A stretch of DNA of 64,000 nucleotides from NCBI GenBank assembly GCA_037044905.1, contig JBAOKB010000020.1, forward strand, positions 1,798,001 through 1,862,000, read 5' to 3'. The notes beneath the pieces were generated by a model. The model ran no database searches. It worked only from the letters and a program-made list of their open reading frames with translations, and was not told where the DNA came from. Both the position numbers and the translations under genes were made by a program. Below, piece by piece: positions 40,259 to 50,865 of this stretch (position 1 is its first letter; each line of letters begins with the position of its first letter). The DNA comes from Hortaea werneckii. Taxonomy: Eukaryota > Ascomycota > Dothideomycetes > Mycosphaerellales > Teratosphaeriaceae.

Positions 40259-41660
40259 GATGGGCTGAACCGGGGGTCGCCCCTTCTCCAGGCAGAGAGG
40301 AGCGGGCGCCAAATGTTCGGGAGTAGAAGTCAATAAGGTTGGATTTGTATCCGGGGAGGAGGTCGTGTGATGTTTGCGACCGCGCTTATAGGTGTTGGCG
40401 GTTTGAGACAAAGAGGGCGGTGAAAGATGGGTTCGGGGATGGACGGGTTTCAGGTGGACTGAGGTTCGTTTAGGTATTCGAGCGCCGGTCAGCAGGATGA
40501 CTGAGGCAGGTATTACAAAGGAATGAGAATAGGAATATCAGACGATGGGCGATGGGCGATGGGCGATGGGATGTTTCTGTCGGGCAGCGCCGTGACACCC
40601 TTCCAACCTTCGTCATCCCGCTGATGGTCGGCTCTGGAAACGCGCTAGCGCCAGGGTCCCTGGTGAGCCAAAAATGTGGCTGTGCGGTCGAAGGAGTCAC
40701 GGAGAGCGACGGCAACACAGCCCAGCCATTCATCGTCTCCGACATACCTGGAGGTAAGCATAGGATTAACATACAGTATCCACTGGCTACCAGATTCCAC
40801 CCATGTTCAAAATATCAAATCACTAACAGGCAGCAGTACATGTATGTGTGCACAACCATGCAGGTGCAAGCTCGAGCAAGCCAACCACATACAGTAACCG
40901 GAGACGAGACGAGACTACTACTGTATGTAGTACAGTCTTCGGGAAGATCTCTGGGGAAGCGGACAGGGCGGGACGGGGCGCTCAAACACGGACGTGAAGC
41001 TGCGCGGTGCAGGGCGACGTGAGGTCGTGAGGGCGTCTGTCTTAGGCGGAGCCGCTTCGAACCTGTAAACTGCAGGTGGTTAGACTGCTCACCTACCTGT
41101 CTGAGAATAGCTCGCCCACTGGCCTGGCGGGTAGTCGCATTTGCCTGGCGAGGCGTAGACCATCATGTCGACTAAAACTTTGTATCCAAGGCATTCTCTC
41201 CATCATTTCAGAATAACATGCAGTGAGTAGGCAGGCTACAATAATATTCATCATCTCTTTTACCCCCATGCACCCTCACATCGCGTCGTCACCCTACGCG
41301 TCTGTTCCTCCCTTCTCCAACACATAGACAAGACATAGACTTCGCTGCAGCCTGTCACGAGACTCTCTCATTCCCGACAAGCGTCGAGACGGCGCCATTC
41401 ATACCACAGTCAGCAGAGGCAACACAGAACCGACTTCTCAGACCTCACCTGCGACAACTTCACCAGCTCGACCTCACACGCCCGCCGCCACGTGAAACCT
41501 GCTCTCATCATAAAACCATCTCCCTTGCATATTCCGACCCTGCAACCGGCACTCTGGACACAACGCTCGCCACTACCCGCGACAGACTGTCAATCTGGAC
41601 GCCATTCCTGTAGCTCCGTGGGCGTTCCTAGGGACCCGTCCTGCGGAAGGACCCGACGAC
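40259..41660. other. Divergent intergenic region with a short minisatellite
   Basis: 1.4 kb between divergent start codons. It contains the CGATGGG repeat (separate entry) and, at 41485-41498, a 14-nt sequence that recurs upstream of TPS1. Pyrimidine-rich sequence at about 41250-41420 suggests a 5' UTR/transcription start. No gene supported. Confidence 0.5.
40543..40570. repeat. (CGATGGG)4 heptanucleotide repeat
   Basis: Four perfect head-to-tail copies of CGATGGG, about 285 nt upstream of the minus-strand hypothetical gene. Confidence 0.95.
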
Positions 41661-43469
41661 ATGGAAAACAGTCCCGGGGCGCTGCCAGCCCAGACAGGGC
41701 GTTTGGATGCCAGTGCTATCTCAAGTAGCACCGGACGTCTCAGCGCGAAGCATGGAACCCACTCAAGAAGCTCCAGCATGAGGAGACGAGCGGAGACGAG
41801 CGATTCGGACAAGGCTGGGAGGGTATGGGCAAGGGAGGTAGACGACCCTTGGTGGCCTTGCATCTTGACCTTAGATGGCGGTGGAATTAGAGGATATAGC
41901 AGCTTGTGGATACTGAAGGCATTGATGCATGAGGTGTGGCTTTGGGAGCAGAAGCTTGAGGAAGAAGATAGGCAGAAGGAAGAAGAACAGGAAGGGTTGG
42001 TGGTGGATTCGCCACTGTTAGCACCGCAGGCGGATGGTGGAGCTGAGGAGCCGCATGGCCGATCGCCACTTCAGAACGAGACCAAACCAGCACCCAGCGA
42101 GGACCAGAAGCCTGGATCTGGCGATCATGCAGAGTCTACGGAAGAAGCCTACGGTGTAGCGAAGCAAGAACCTCCAGTGGAAAACAAAGACGCGCCACCA
42201 GCTCAACGGACCGTCCAACATGACAACCTGACTGCAGGAGTCTCCGCGAAAAAGGCCATGTCAGAAGAAGAACTCCTGCCCTGCCACTACTTTGATTTCA
42301 TGTATGGCACCTCGACTGGTGGTCTGATAGCGACTATGCTGGGACGATTACGAATGACGGTAACAGAGTGCCTCGAGCTCTACAGAAGCGTCGGCGACGA
42401 CCTTTTCGGCAAGCGACGCAGTCGGCTGCCACTCATGACAAAATATTACCACGAGCCCTTAGAAAAAGCAGTGCAGGACATTGTCGGCTCACGATGTCAC
42501 GAACACGAAAATTGCGATGGCAAAGACGACCTACACCCTTGGAGGATGTACATGGATGACGACGACGACGACAAGGACGACGATAAAGACTCCGAAACCA
42601 TACCCTTCTTCGACGTAGACGAGCCCCGAGTCTGCCAAACCTGCTGTCTAACCGCCACACACGACGAACAAATCTCCGAAGCCTACCTTCTCCGCTCCTA
42701 CCCGCACTACTACACGGACGACGCCCCGAACTGGATCACGCGGTACAACGAAGGCGCGGACGCGCTGCCGATCTGGAAAGTCACGCGCGCCACGACCGCC
42801 GCCCCCTTCTACTTCGAAATGGTGCGGGCCGACGTCGACGGGATCCCCAAGTCCTTCAAAGACGGCGGCATCCGCGAAAACAACCCGTCCGGCGCCGCCC
42901 TCAGCGAATTCCACGCCCTCTACGAAGGCAAAGCCCCCTCCCCCGCCTTACTCCTCAGCATCGGCACGGGACGGCCGGACCAGAGCCAGGACGGCTTCGC
43001 CGGCGTCATGGCCGGATCCCCCACCACCACCGGCCTCCTCGCCCGTCTCCCCTTCGTCACGAAATTCATGGAAAAACGCGCCGTCGTCCAGAACCTCCTG
43101 ATCAAGTACACCGAAGGCGAAAAACAGCACCATCAGATGCGCGAGCACGCCCGCGGCGAGCATACCTGGTATAAACGGCTCAACGTCTCCCGCGGACTCG
43201 AAAACATGCCCCTCGACGACTGGGTCATGGGCACCTGGCATGGGATTCCGGATGTTCCGGGCGGGAGGAGTCTGGAGAGGATGGAGGACGTGACGACGGC
43301 GTATCTGGAGAGGGCGTTTGAGCCCAGTACGGATTCTTATGCTCCGCCGCAGACGATGTTGAGGCAGGCGGCGGAGAAGTTGGTTAGGATGCGCAGGGCA
43401 AGGGAGCAGGGTGGGGGTGCGAGGTGGGATGTTTTTGTTGGCAAGGGGTTGCTGAAGAGGGGACCGTAG
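41661..43469 (+). CDS. Patatin-like phospholipase, full length and catalytically intact
   Basis: Intronless, 602 residues from the ATG at 41661. The family hydrolyses acyl chains of phospholipids or neutral lipids with a Ser-Asp dyad. Residues about 72-79 have DGGGIRGY (oxyanion hole). After a Glu-rich insert of about 110 residues the nucleophile elbow GTSTGG appears (about residue 216) within YGTSTGGLIATMLGRLRM. The catalytic Asp is in FKDGGIRENNP (about residue 400). A second acidic insert (DDDDDDKDDDKD, about 296-307) and a CQTCC pair interrupt the core, so the domain is longer than usual. No signal peptide or membrane segment; likely cytosolic or membrane-peripheral. Codon choice changes from mixed to strongly C/G-ending after about 42650. 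Family and catalytic residues clear; substrate unknown. Confidence 0.92.
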   Translation: MENSPGALPAQTGRLDASAISSSTGRLSAKHGTHSRSSSMRRRAETSDSDKAGRVWAREVDDPWWPCILTLDGGGIRGYSSLWILKALMHEVWLWEQKLEEEDRQKEEEQEGLVVDSPLLAPQADGGAEEPHGRSPLQNETKPAPSEDQKPGSGDHAESTEEAYGVAKQEPPVENKDAPPAQRTVQHDNLTAGVSAKKAMSEEELLPCHYFDFMYGTSTGGLIATMLGRLRMTVTECLELYRSVGDDLFGKRRSRLPLMTKYYHEPLEKAVQDIVGSRCHEHENCDGKDDLHPWRMYMDDDDDDKDDDKDSETIPFFDVDEPRVCQTCCLTATHDEQISEAYLLRSYPHYYTDDAPNWITRYNEGADALPIWKVTRATTAAPFYFEMVRADVDGIPKSFKDGGIRENNPSGAALSEFHALYEGKAPSPALLLSIGTGRPDQSQDGFAGVMAGSPTTTGLLARLPFVTKFMEKRAVVQNLLIKYTEGEKQHHQMREHARGEHTWYKRLNVSRGLENMPLDDWVMGTWHGIPDVPGGRSLERMEDVTTAYLERAFEPSTDSYAPPQTMLRQAAEKLVRMRRAREQGGGARWDVFVGKGLLKRGP

Positions 43470-44721
43470 CGTTTGGTGGGTAAATTTGGGAAGGGGGGGA
43501 TGGGGGGGCAGTAGGACTGGGGAGAAAGTGGTATTTGGAGGACAAGATTTAGAAATCTAAACGGAACTTCGCTTTTGACATTTGACTTTTCCCTTTTCTT
43601 TTCTTTCTTTTTCGTTTCTTTCTCTCTCTCCCCTTTTTGGCGCCGCTCTCCTACCTTGGGTCTTCGAGCTGTCACGCTGTTCAGATGGGGTAAATCGATT
43701 GTGTCTGCCCGGAATGGCTTGGTGGCGTATTCCCCCCCCCCCCCCCCCCCTTTCTGCCTCCCTTGAGTGCCTGGATTCCAAGCCCTTGCATTTCAATGAC
43801 ATCCACCCACAAACAAAAACCAAAAGAAAAGGGATAATGAACTTAGAACAAAAAAAAAAAGAAAAAGAAGACAAGGGCAGAAAGGTCTGTCAATGGATAC
43901 ATACCTGCAGGTCCTCGCCTTCTGCTTAAGGGTATAAAGTAAACTGCTCACAATTGCGCAAAGTATCGCCAACAGCCTGAACAGATTTCTTGAGTATTAA
44001 TTCAAGTTCCATGTTGAGAGAGATTATTTGCATCGAATGGAAAAATATAGTGTACAAGTACATCTTAGGGGTATTTCTTTTTCTTTTTTTTTCTATTCTT
44101 TTTTTTTTTTCCGAATGATTCACATTTTGCATGACCGTCTGGCAACTCTGAACATAAGCCCCTGGAGGGCAAGGGGGCACGATTTTCAGAAAAAGCAAGT
44201 CGGTAAAAGGACGACGTCTCATGTTGTGTAGTAGGTCCGCAGTAGAGCGCGAGCCCACTGCCACACCGAACAGATGGTATGGGGTCAACCGCCAGTAGCG
44301 ATCGCCTTCCTCCGCTTGTAGGTCGCCAAGGCATAGATCTGCCTTTGCGCTCCTTATATACATTGGACGTGTGGAATATGAGCCGGAAGTATGTCGTAGT
44401 CTAATTCGTCAAGATTCGCCTCCGTCATGTTGTAGCGTCTTTTGTCGCAGGGTAGATGCAGACTTGCTATTGTGCCAACCCCGTCGTCTGCTCGAGATGC
44501 ACTCTTTCGCCAAGATTCCCATTGGATGTTCCGGCGGACTCTGCCTGGATATTTGTCCTTCTCCGTGCAAATTACATTTTCGCAACGAAAAGACATATCG
44601 CATAGGCTGACTGTATGCGCGATCGTTGTACATCGGAATGATTTAGACCCATACATATCGAGAAACCTTCTCTACATCTCCGCGCAGGTTCGATGAGTGA
44701 TTCAAAACCCAAAAACACCAT
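43470..44721. other. Convergent intergenic region rich in homopolymers
   Basis: 1.25 kb of 3' flank of the patatin and HIRIP3-like genes, with T-rich tracts (about 43590-43640, 44084-44112), an A-run near 43850 and a C19 run. No supported coding region. Confidence 0.55.
43732..43750. repeat. C19 homopolymer
   Basis: Nineteen consecutive C on the plus strand, in the 3' flank of the patatin gene. Confidence 0.95.
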
Positions 44722-45801
44722 CTAATCGCTGCCCTCATCCCCACTATCACCGAAATCCACCAACCCCTTCGGCTTCAACCCTCTCGATCTCGTCGGCGCC
44801 TCCTCCTCGCTCTCCTCTCCGTCTTTCTTACTTCCCCAGGTCTCATTGAACTCCCTCGCGCTCTCCAGCTCCGCCGCCAACTCCCTCTGCTCTTTAATCT
44901 GCTTGGCCTTCTCCGCGCTGAAACGTCCCGTCATACCCACATCTTCGAGCATGGACTTCAGATGCTTGATCTTAGCCCTGTCCGTGTCGAATTTCTTGAG
45001 CTCTTTGCCCCAGACTTTGCGGATGCCGCATTTGAGGAGGTGGCCCTGGAGACGTTTGATTTCTTCTTCGTCTGCGCTTAGGTCTTTGCCGCTCTTGGCT
45101 GCTGGTTTGGCGGTGGATTTTTTCGTTGTTTTGGGTTTTGATTCTGAGGGGGAGGTGGATTTCTTTTGGCGTTTCTTCTTTGCGGGGGGTTCGTCGAGGA
45201 CTTCGGACATTTCGCTCTCGTCGTCGACTGATGCCGGCTTGCCGGTGGCTTGTGAGGGAGCGTCTTGGTCTGGTGAGTTTTCCTCTGGTGGTTCGGAAAG
45301 ATCGCTGGTCTCATCTGGTTTTGGTTGTTCTTCGTTATCGCCTTTGCTAGCATTCTTCGACCTGGGATTTGGCTTGGGTTTGACACTGGGTTGCTCTTCT
45401 TCCTCCTCAGGCTCGGATTCCTCTGCATCGCTGGCAGGCGTTACGCTTTTCTTTGCTCTTTTCTGGCCCCTTCCCTTCTTTGGCTCGTCTTCTGCATCTT
45501 CAGACTTCCTCTTACTTCCCCTCTGCGGCTTAGGCTTTGGTCCGCTCTTCTTCGATGCGACGGGCGAGTCTGGCTCCTGCACAGCTGCGTTGATGACCTC
45601 TTTACTCCTCTGCTTCCATTCATCGCTGCCTTTGAAGAATCCTGCCCCGAGACCCAGCTGTTCCTCGACTCGTATACGCGTAGAATTGACCGTGACTTCT
45701 TCCTCAGACTTGATCGCGTCGCGTACGGTGCGACGCAGACACTGCTCAATTGATGCCTCGTCAGGCATATTTCCAGCCTCAGATCCCTCGCTATCAGACA
45801 T
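44722..45801 (-). CDS. HIRIP3-like histone H2A-H2B chaperone
   Basis: Intronless, 359 residues. N-terminal helical segment (residues about 15-75: IEQCLRRTVRDAI, ITRIRVEEQLGL-like) resembles the DEK-C-type fold. The middle is a long, highly charged disordered region with alternating acidic and Lys/Pro-rich blocks and several nuclear-localisation-like KKKRQKK patches. The conserved C-terminal block (about 255-320) with EIKRLQGHLLKCGIRKVWG, IKHLKSMLEDVGMTG and KAKQIKEQRELAAELE matches the HIRIP3 C-terminal pattern as I know it (a Cys-Gly after the first helix, an LGMKG-like turn and a KEQRE helix). HIRIP3 handles H2A in complex with HIRA. Nuclear chaperone role is inferred. It ends with an acidic tail (DFGDSGDEGSD). 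Divergent from TPS1. Confidence 0.8.
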   Translation of the reverse strand: MSDSEGSEAGNMPDEASIEQCLRRTVRDAIKSEEEVTVNSTRIRVEEQLGLGAGFFKGSDEWKQRSKEVINAAVQEPDSPVASKKSGPKPKPQRGSKRKSEDAEDEPKKGRGQKRAKKSVTPASDAEESEPEEEEEQPSVKPKPNPRSKNASKGDNEEQPKPDETSDLSEPPEENSPDQDAPSQATGKPASVDDESEMSEVLDEPPAKKKRQKKSTSPSESKPKTTKKSTAKPAAKSGKDLSADEEEIKRLQGHLLKCGIRKVWGKELKKFDTDRAKIKHLKSMLEDVGMTGRFSAEKAKQIKEQRELAAELESAREFNETWGSKKDGEESEEEAPTRSRGLKPKGLVDFGDSGDEGSD

Positions 45802-46792
45802 CTTGACGCGTCTTACACGGGTGAGGCCGGTATTGAGACTCGATTAAGCGCGAAACTCGCACGTCAGTAGTCGATCTGGAACTTCGGGAAACTTCACCCC
45901 GCATTCACCTCCCGCGGCCGGCGTGGCTGTAGCGCCCGATCCCGGAAGTAAACTTTTTCGTCATCTGCGGCCACACTCGCGTGGGCGAGAAGGGACGATT
46001 GCAGCTCTGATGTGATTTCATGTGTTCCTCCGCAGAGCTAGCGCATGGTCTGCCTATGTACGGAGGAGATGCCCTCGTTGCATGTCGAGTTGGGACGGCG
46101 GCGCAATCGAGCGATATGCGATGCCAACATGACGAAAAGGTGAGATGGGCGAAACCTGACGTCGGCCCTGCGTAACGGTGATCCGAATTGCTTGGGATTT
46201 TGCTGTTGCTCGGGCCCACTTTTGGCTCTGGGAGGGACAGCTTCTGGCAGGATCCGGAAGGAAACCTTGCGGGCTTCTCTGCTCTTCTAGATATCTACCT
46301 AATTGAAACACAATATCTAAACCGTTTCTCTCGCCTTCGTCGTGTTTGTTTGCAACCACCGCTACCGGGGGAGGAGGTTCTGTGGTTTTTTGACGTCTAG
46401 ACGCCCGCTGAAGCCCAATATCAAAACTCTAAATCCGCCTTGCAAGCCTCACCCATCACCGCGAGCCACATCATCGCTTGCGCAACCAAGTGAAGCAGGC
46501 TCTCGACCGCAGCTGAAAGTCTCTCCGGCCGCTCTACGTTGCTGTGGGACATCTCATCTGCGTGACGCCAGCGACGCTTGAGCACCTTCCGCCACGTGAA
46601 ACGTACCTTCCCTCTTTGCTTGTGAAACGGCGGGAGCGGGAGCGGCAGCTTTCTTGATTGCGGCCTTCGAACATTCATCGGTGAGTCTGCACATTTCTCT
46701 TGCCCAAGACGACGTCCCACCCGTCCCCGTCCTTTTCACCAACCACGGTACCGGTCACACGGCTTCCTTTACACAAGACACCACTCTGCGAG
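45802..46792. promoter_or_regulatory. Divergent promoter region, HIRIP3-like / TPS1
   Basis: 990 nt between the two start codons, without a gene. Contains the 14-nt CCGCCACGTGAAAC at 46589-46602, also found upstream of the patatin gene. No clear stress element (CCCCT) was seen by eye near the TPS1 start. Confidence 0.5.
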
Positions 46793-48836
46793 ATGGCTTC
46801 AAACGGCGTCCAAGTGACGCCTGTCTCTTCCGCCGGCTCTGAGACTCCCAAAACGAAAAGTCACCGCCGCTCAATTTCAGAGCCAGACTTCAGGCCTAAG
46901 ATTGACCGAGGTAGATAGCCTAGCTGGCCGAAATCTTTGCACTCGCTCCTGTGCCGCTGATGAATATTTGCTAATACAGAGACCTTGCAGAAATCGTACC
47001 CGAGATGCCGTCCATCCAAGAAGACAAGCCTTCGCCTAAGGGGCGTCTGCTTCTGATCTCCAACCGCTTACCAATCACGATCAAGCGTAGCGAGGAGGGC
47101 ACCTATGATTTTTCAATGTCTTCCGGTGGCCTGGTCTCTGGCCTTTCTGGCTTGAGTAAAACCACACAGTTTCAGTGGTATGGCTGGCCAGGCGTCCAAC
47201 TGCCCGAGAACGAGGTTCCACATGTCAAGGAGCGCCTGTTCAACGAATTCTCCGCAGTGCCCATCTTCATGGATGACGACCTTGCCGACCGACACTACAA
47301 TGGCTTTTCCAACTCCATTCTCTGGCCTTTGTTCCATTACCACCCTGGCGAAATCACATTCGACGAGTCTGCGTGGGAAGGATACGAAGAGGCCAACCGT
47401 CTTTTCGCGAAGGAGATTGCCCCTGCTGTGAAAGACAATGATCTCGTCTGGATACACGACTATCACCTCATGCTACTGCCCAAGATGCTGAGAGAAGAGC
47501 TCAATAACCAGCCCAATCCGCCCCAGAATGTCAAGTTTGGCTTCTTCCTCCACACGCCGTTCCCATCGTCTGAGATCTACCGAATCCTGCCCGTGAGGAA
47601 CGAAATTCTGGAGGGTGTCCTTCACTGCGATCTTATTGGCTTTCACACATACGACTATGCTCGCCACTTCCTATCGTCATGCGCACGCATTCTAGGCTTG
47701 CCGACCACTCCGAACGGAATCGAATTCCTAGGAAAGTTGGTTGCTGTGGGCGCCTTCCCAATTGGCATAGATCCCGACAAGTTCGTTCAAGGGCTCAAAA
47801 AGGACTCAGTCCAGCGTCGTATCCAGACTCTGCAGAGCAAGTTCGAGGGTCAAAAGATTATTGTTGGAGTTGACCGCCTCGACTACATTAAAGGCGTGCC
47901 GCAGAAATTACACGCTCTTGAGGTTTTCCTAACTGAGCACCCAGAATGGATTGGCAAGGTGGTTCTGGTGCAAGTTGCCGTGCCGTCTCGGCAAGACGTT
48001 GAAGAATATCAAAATTTGCGCGCGGTTGTCAATGAATTGGTTGGCCGAATCAACGGAAAATTTGGCACTATCGAGTTCCAGCCAATCCACTTCTTGCATA
48101 AGTCAGTCAGCTTCGACGAGCTCATTGCGCTTTATGCTGTCTCAGATGTCTGCCTGGTCAGTTCAACAAGAGATGGTATGAACTTGGTCAGCTTCGAATA
48201 TATTGCTTGCCAGGAGCAACGTCACGGCTGCATGATCCTCTCGGAATTTGCTGGTGCTGCGCAGTCGTTGAATGGCTCGCTCGTGGTAAACCCATGGAAT
48301 ACGGAGGAATTGGCGGACGCCATCCATGACAGCGTGACAATGGGAGAAGAGCAACGAGCTGTCAATTATCAAAAGATGGCCAAGTACATCAACAAATACA
48401 CGAGTGCTTGGTGGGGCGAGACTTTCGTGACTGAGCTCACGAGGATCAGCGAGCAGGCAGAACAAAAGCTCAAGGTCCGGAGACAATCACTGATGGATCC
48501 TGCTCAGACTGTCATTGCAGAGCAGGCGGCACGCAGAAATGATTCTGCTCAGCCAGACGAAACTAACAAGGTCATTGGGAGGCAGGGCGGAAAGGACCAA
48601 GTGCAGAGGAATCTCCACGTACAGTAAGCTCCTCCGGTTGCAAGAGTTTATGCTTTTTTGCGATTGGTGCTTTTGATTCGCGAGTGCGCTGCGTGTTCTG
48701 TCCAACTTCAACGCCGTGCATGGGGCTAATCATGCAAGTGCTTAGGACAATCGCTGAGGAGGCGGCACTTCACAGTGATTCAAGCGAAGACGACGGGCTT
48801 ATGATAGGTGGCCAGCAGGAGCAAAAGGAAACATAA
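46793..48836 (+). CDS. TPS1: Trehalose-6-phosphate synthase (TPS1), with N- and C-terminal extensions
   Basis: Three exons: 46793-46910, 46991-48623 and 48746-48836; introns of 80 and 122 nt; 613 residues. It makes trehalose-6-phosphate from UDP-glucose and glucose-6-phosphate. Visible motifs: ISNRLP (donor side), SSGGLVSGL, HDYHLMLLP, FFLHTPFPSSE, GVDRLDYIKGVPQK, STRDGMNLVSFEYIAC; the core (about 55-530) is complete. Residues 1-50 are an extension containing RSISEP (residues 26-31), a canonical 14-3-3 mode-1 motif (RSxSxP). The third exon is supported by a perfect GTAAGC...GCTTAG intron with a CTAAT branch and a clean acidic tail (AALHSDSSEDDGLM). If that intron is retained, the protein ends at the TAA at 48625-48627 with 584 residues, so two C-termini are possible. 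Core function certain. Confidence 0.95.
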
Positions 48837-49240
48837 GAAGCCTTGCCGAAGCACATAGAGCGAGCGGCGTGCGACGTTCTTGGACAAGTGTGACGAAGTC
48901 ATGGGAGCATGACATGAAGCGTAGGCGTTTGGAATCGGGGAGGCGTGGGAACAGATGGGTCTGGTTGTTGACTCATGGTTGTGTTTTCACAAGCGGTTAT
49001 AGCGAGTATTCAATAGTATCACCGAAACAATGTCTCCACTCCATCATGTCGTTGAAGAAAATGTAAGGTACCTATCTCCAGGAAAGAAAGCACTCGACCA
49101 GACGCGAGGGTCACGTGGGGAAAGTCTTGGCGACTGCGGAGTTCGCGATGAGACCTCCGACGTGAAGCTTAGACTTGTATCGCGAGAAAGTCCAGGAGAT
49201 TGATTGCACAACAGTACTTCTCCCCAGTGTCCCGCCTGTC
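48837..49240. other. Intergenic; promoter side of uS17m
   Basis: 404 nt between two plus-strand genes; no coding frame. Holds the GTCACGTG site at 49110 (separate entry). Confidence 0.5.
49110..49117 (+). promoter_or_regulatory. GTCACGTG E-box (Cbf1-type) upstream of uS17m
   Basis: Eight-base match to the RTCACGTG core, 124 nt before the uS17m ATG; the same octamer in the opposite orientation lies 80 nt upstream of uL11m. Function inferred. Confidence 0.4.
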
Positions 49241-50405
49241 ATGAGCCAACGCACATTTACACTTCCGCTGCGGCTGGCAACTTCCTCGCGACCGCAAAGC
49301 CAATACATCTGCCGGAGATGTCTAGCGACCCAGTCCACCAACACCCACCCATCCACTGGCGTCTACCAGACTCCATGGCTACCTGAAGGCGCCCCGTTAC
49401 CGGAGAACTACGACCCAACCCTAAGTTTCGAAAAGCGCACTCTGTCAGAGGCCGGTGAAGATGGGAAACCCCAACATTACCGGCTCACTAAGACAGACTG
49501 GTATCTGAAGAAGGGCCTCCCACATGCCATTCCGCCTCAGTACTTGCAGCATAGTACGGCAAGCCACCTAGCGCATGAAGAAAGACAACAGCGGGAGAAG
49601 ACCCAGGAGCATAGGGAGATTCTCGGGGTGGTGGTGAGCAGTGGGAAGATGGACCGGACGGTTAAAGTTCGCCTGCCTGGACAGAGGTTTGAGAGGAAGG
49701 TTGGAAAGGTATGGTATCCCGAGACTGCAAAGTAGTGAGAAGGAAAGAGGGCATATCAAAGTCCGAATGCTAAACTGGCCAAAATAGTACTTCTCCGCCC
49801 CCACAAACCACTTAGTCCACGACCCGAACAACTCCCTGATCACCGGCGACGTGGTCTTCCTACACCGACTCAACGTCAGCAAGACGGTCAAGCACGTCGT
49901 CGCATCCATCAAGACGCCATTTGGAAAGCCCATCGCCGACCGACCGCACATCCCCACGCCTGACGAGCGCCTAGCAGCATACAAGGAAGCGCGCTTCGGC
50001 AAGCTCAAGCGCCGCAACCTGCGACGGCGAGCAGCCCAGGGCGAGGTCGAAGCCATCAACGAACTCCGCGAGATGGGCCTCGACCCCGGCCACAACGTCG
50101 CGGCAGGCAAAGGCGAGACGTACGGGCTCCAGCCGAACATCGGCAAGACGCGCGACGCCGGCAAGGGCGCGATCCGAGGCCAGAAGGGCCAGAAGCTGCC
50201 AAAGGGCGTGTTACCCGGCGGCAAGCACGAGGTCGGCAAGATCGATGAGCGCGCGAGGCATAATAAGGAGGCCGCGATGAAGATGAATGAGAAGGCTGAG
50301 GGGAGCCTGTTGGAGGCGAAGCAGAGGGGCGAGGAGCTCGAGCAGCAGGGTGTCGGCGCTGATCCGATGAGCGATGTTACGATGCCGAGGGGGAGGGTGG
50401 ATTAG
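49241..50405 (+). CDS. MRPS17: Mitochondrial small-subunit ribosomal protein uS17m, fungal long form
   Basis: Two exons, 49241-49708 and 49788-50405, with a 79-nt intron (GTATGG...AATAG) in phase 0; 361 residues. The N-terminus is basic, Ser/Thr/Arg-rich, with RLATSSRPQSQYICRRCLATQ, a plausible mitochondrial presequence. Residues about 120-210 hold the S17 OB-fold: REILGVVVSSGKMDRTVKVRL, then YFSAPTNHLVHDPNNSLITGDVVFLHRLNVSKTVKHVVASI. After that comes a long Lys/Arg/Gly-rich C-terminal extension (about 215-361) not present in bacterial S17, with KRRNLRRRAAQ and a helical Glu/Lys tail. Such extensions are known in fungal mitoribosomal proteins. The intron falls inside the S17 fold and its removal gives a continuous strand. 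Assignment firm; extension role unknown. Confidence 0.9.
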
Positions 50406-50865
50406 GTGATTTCTTTTGGCCTGGAGGTTCGAGGCGGAATTATGTATGTTCTAGCTACTTGGTGTAAAATATCGATTGATCTCAAGATACAGTGGCGCAT
50501 GTCCCTCCGAAACATTCTTTGAGAACCCCAAGTGATCGGGTATAATTCCCATTTCGAGGAGATTCTTGTATGTTTCCTAGGCTAGCTTTCAAAAGAATGC
50601 TATGCTTCAAGTCTTTTCTGAAGAGGGTGAGGGAAGCCAATGGCGTGGAAGGTGCGATCGCAGAAGTCGGGTTTCAGAGCCCAGTACAAATTGAAATGCA
50701 GTCTATGGGCTCTCATTGCGTCGTTCCAACGCCGCGCATAAAACTCCCCCAATAATTTCTATCAAATATCGCAAGACACTCCACCGCAAGTATGACCAAC
50801 CGCGACAGAAACATCGCATTCAAGCCCCCTTCTCTCTCTCTTGCCTGAAAACGTCAGATAGCAGC
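50406..50865. other. Intergenic between convergent genes; nothing seen
   Basis: 460 nt of 3' flank; no domain-bearing frame. Confidence 0.55.

Noticed and set aside
44846..45847. 333-residue Ser/Leu/Phe-rich open frame on the plus strand
   Set aside because: Exact antisense of the HIRIP3-like gene; low-complexity shadow.
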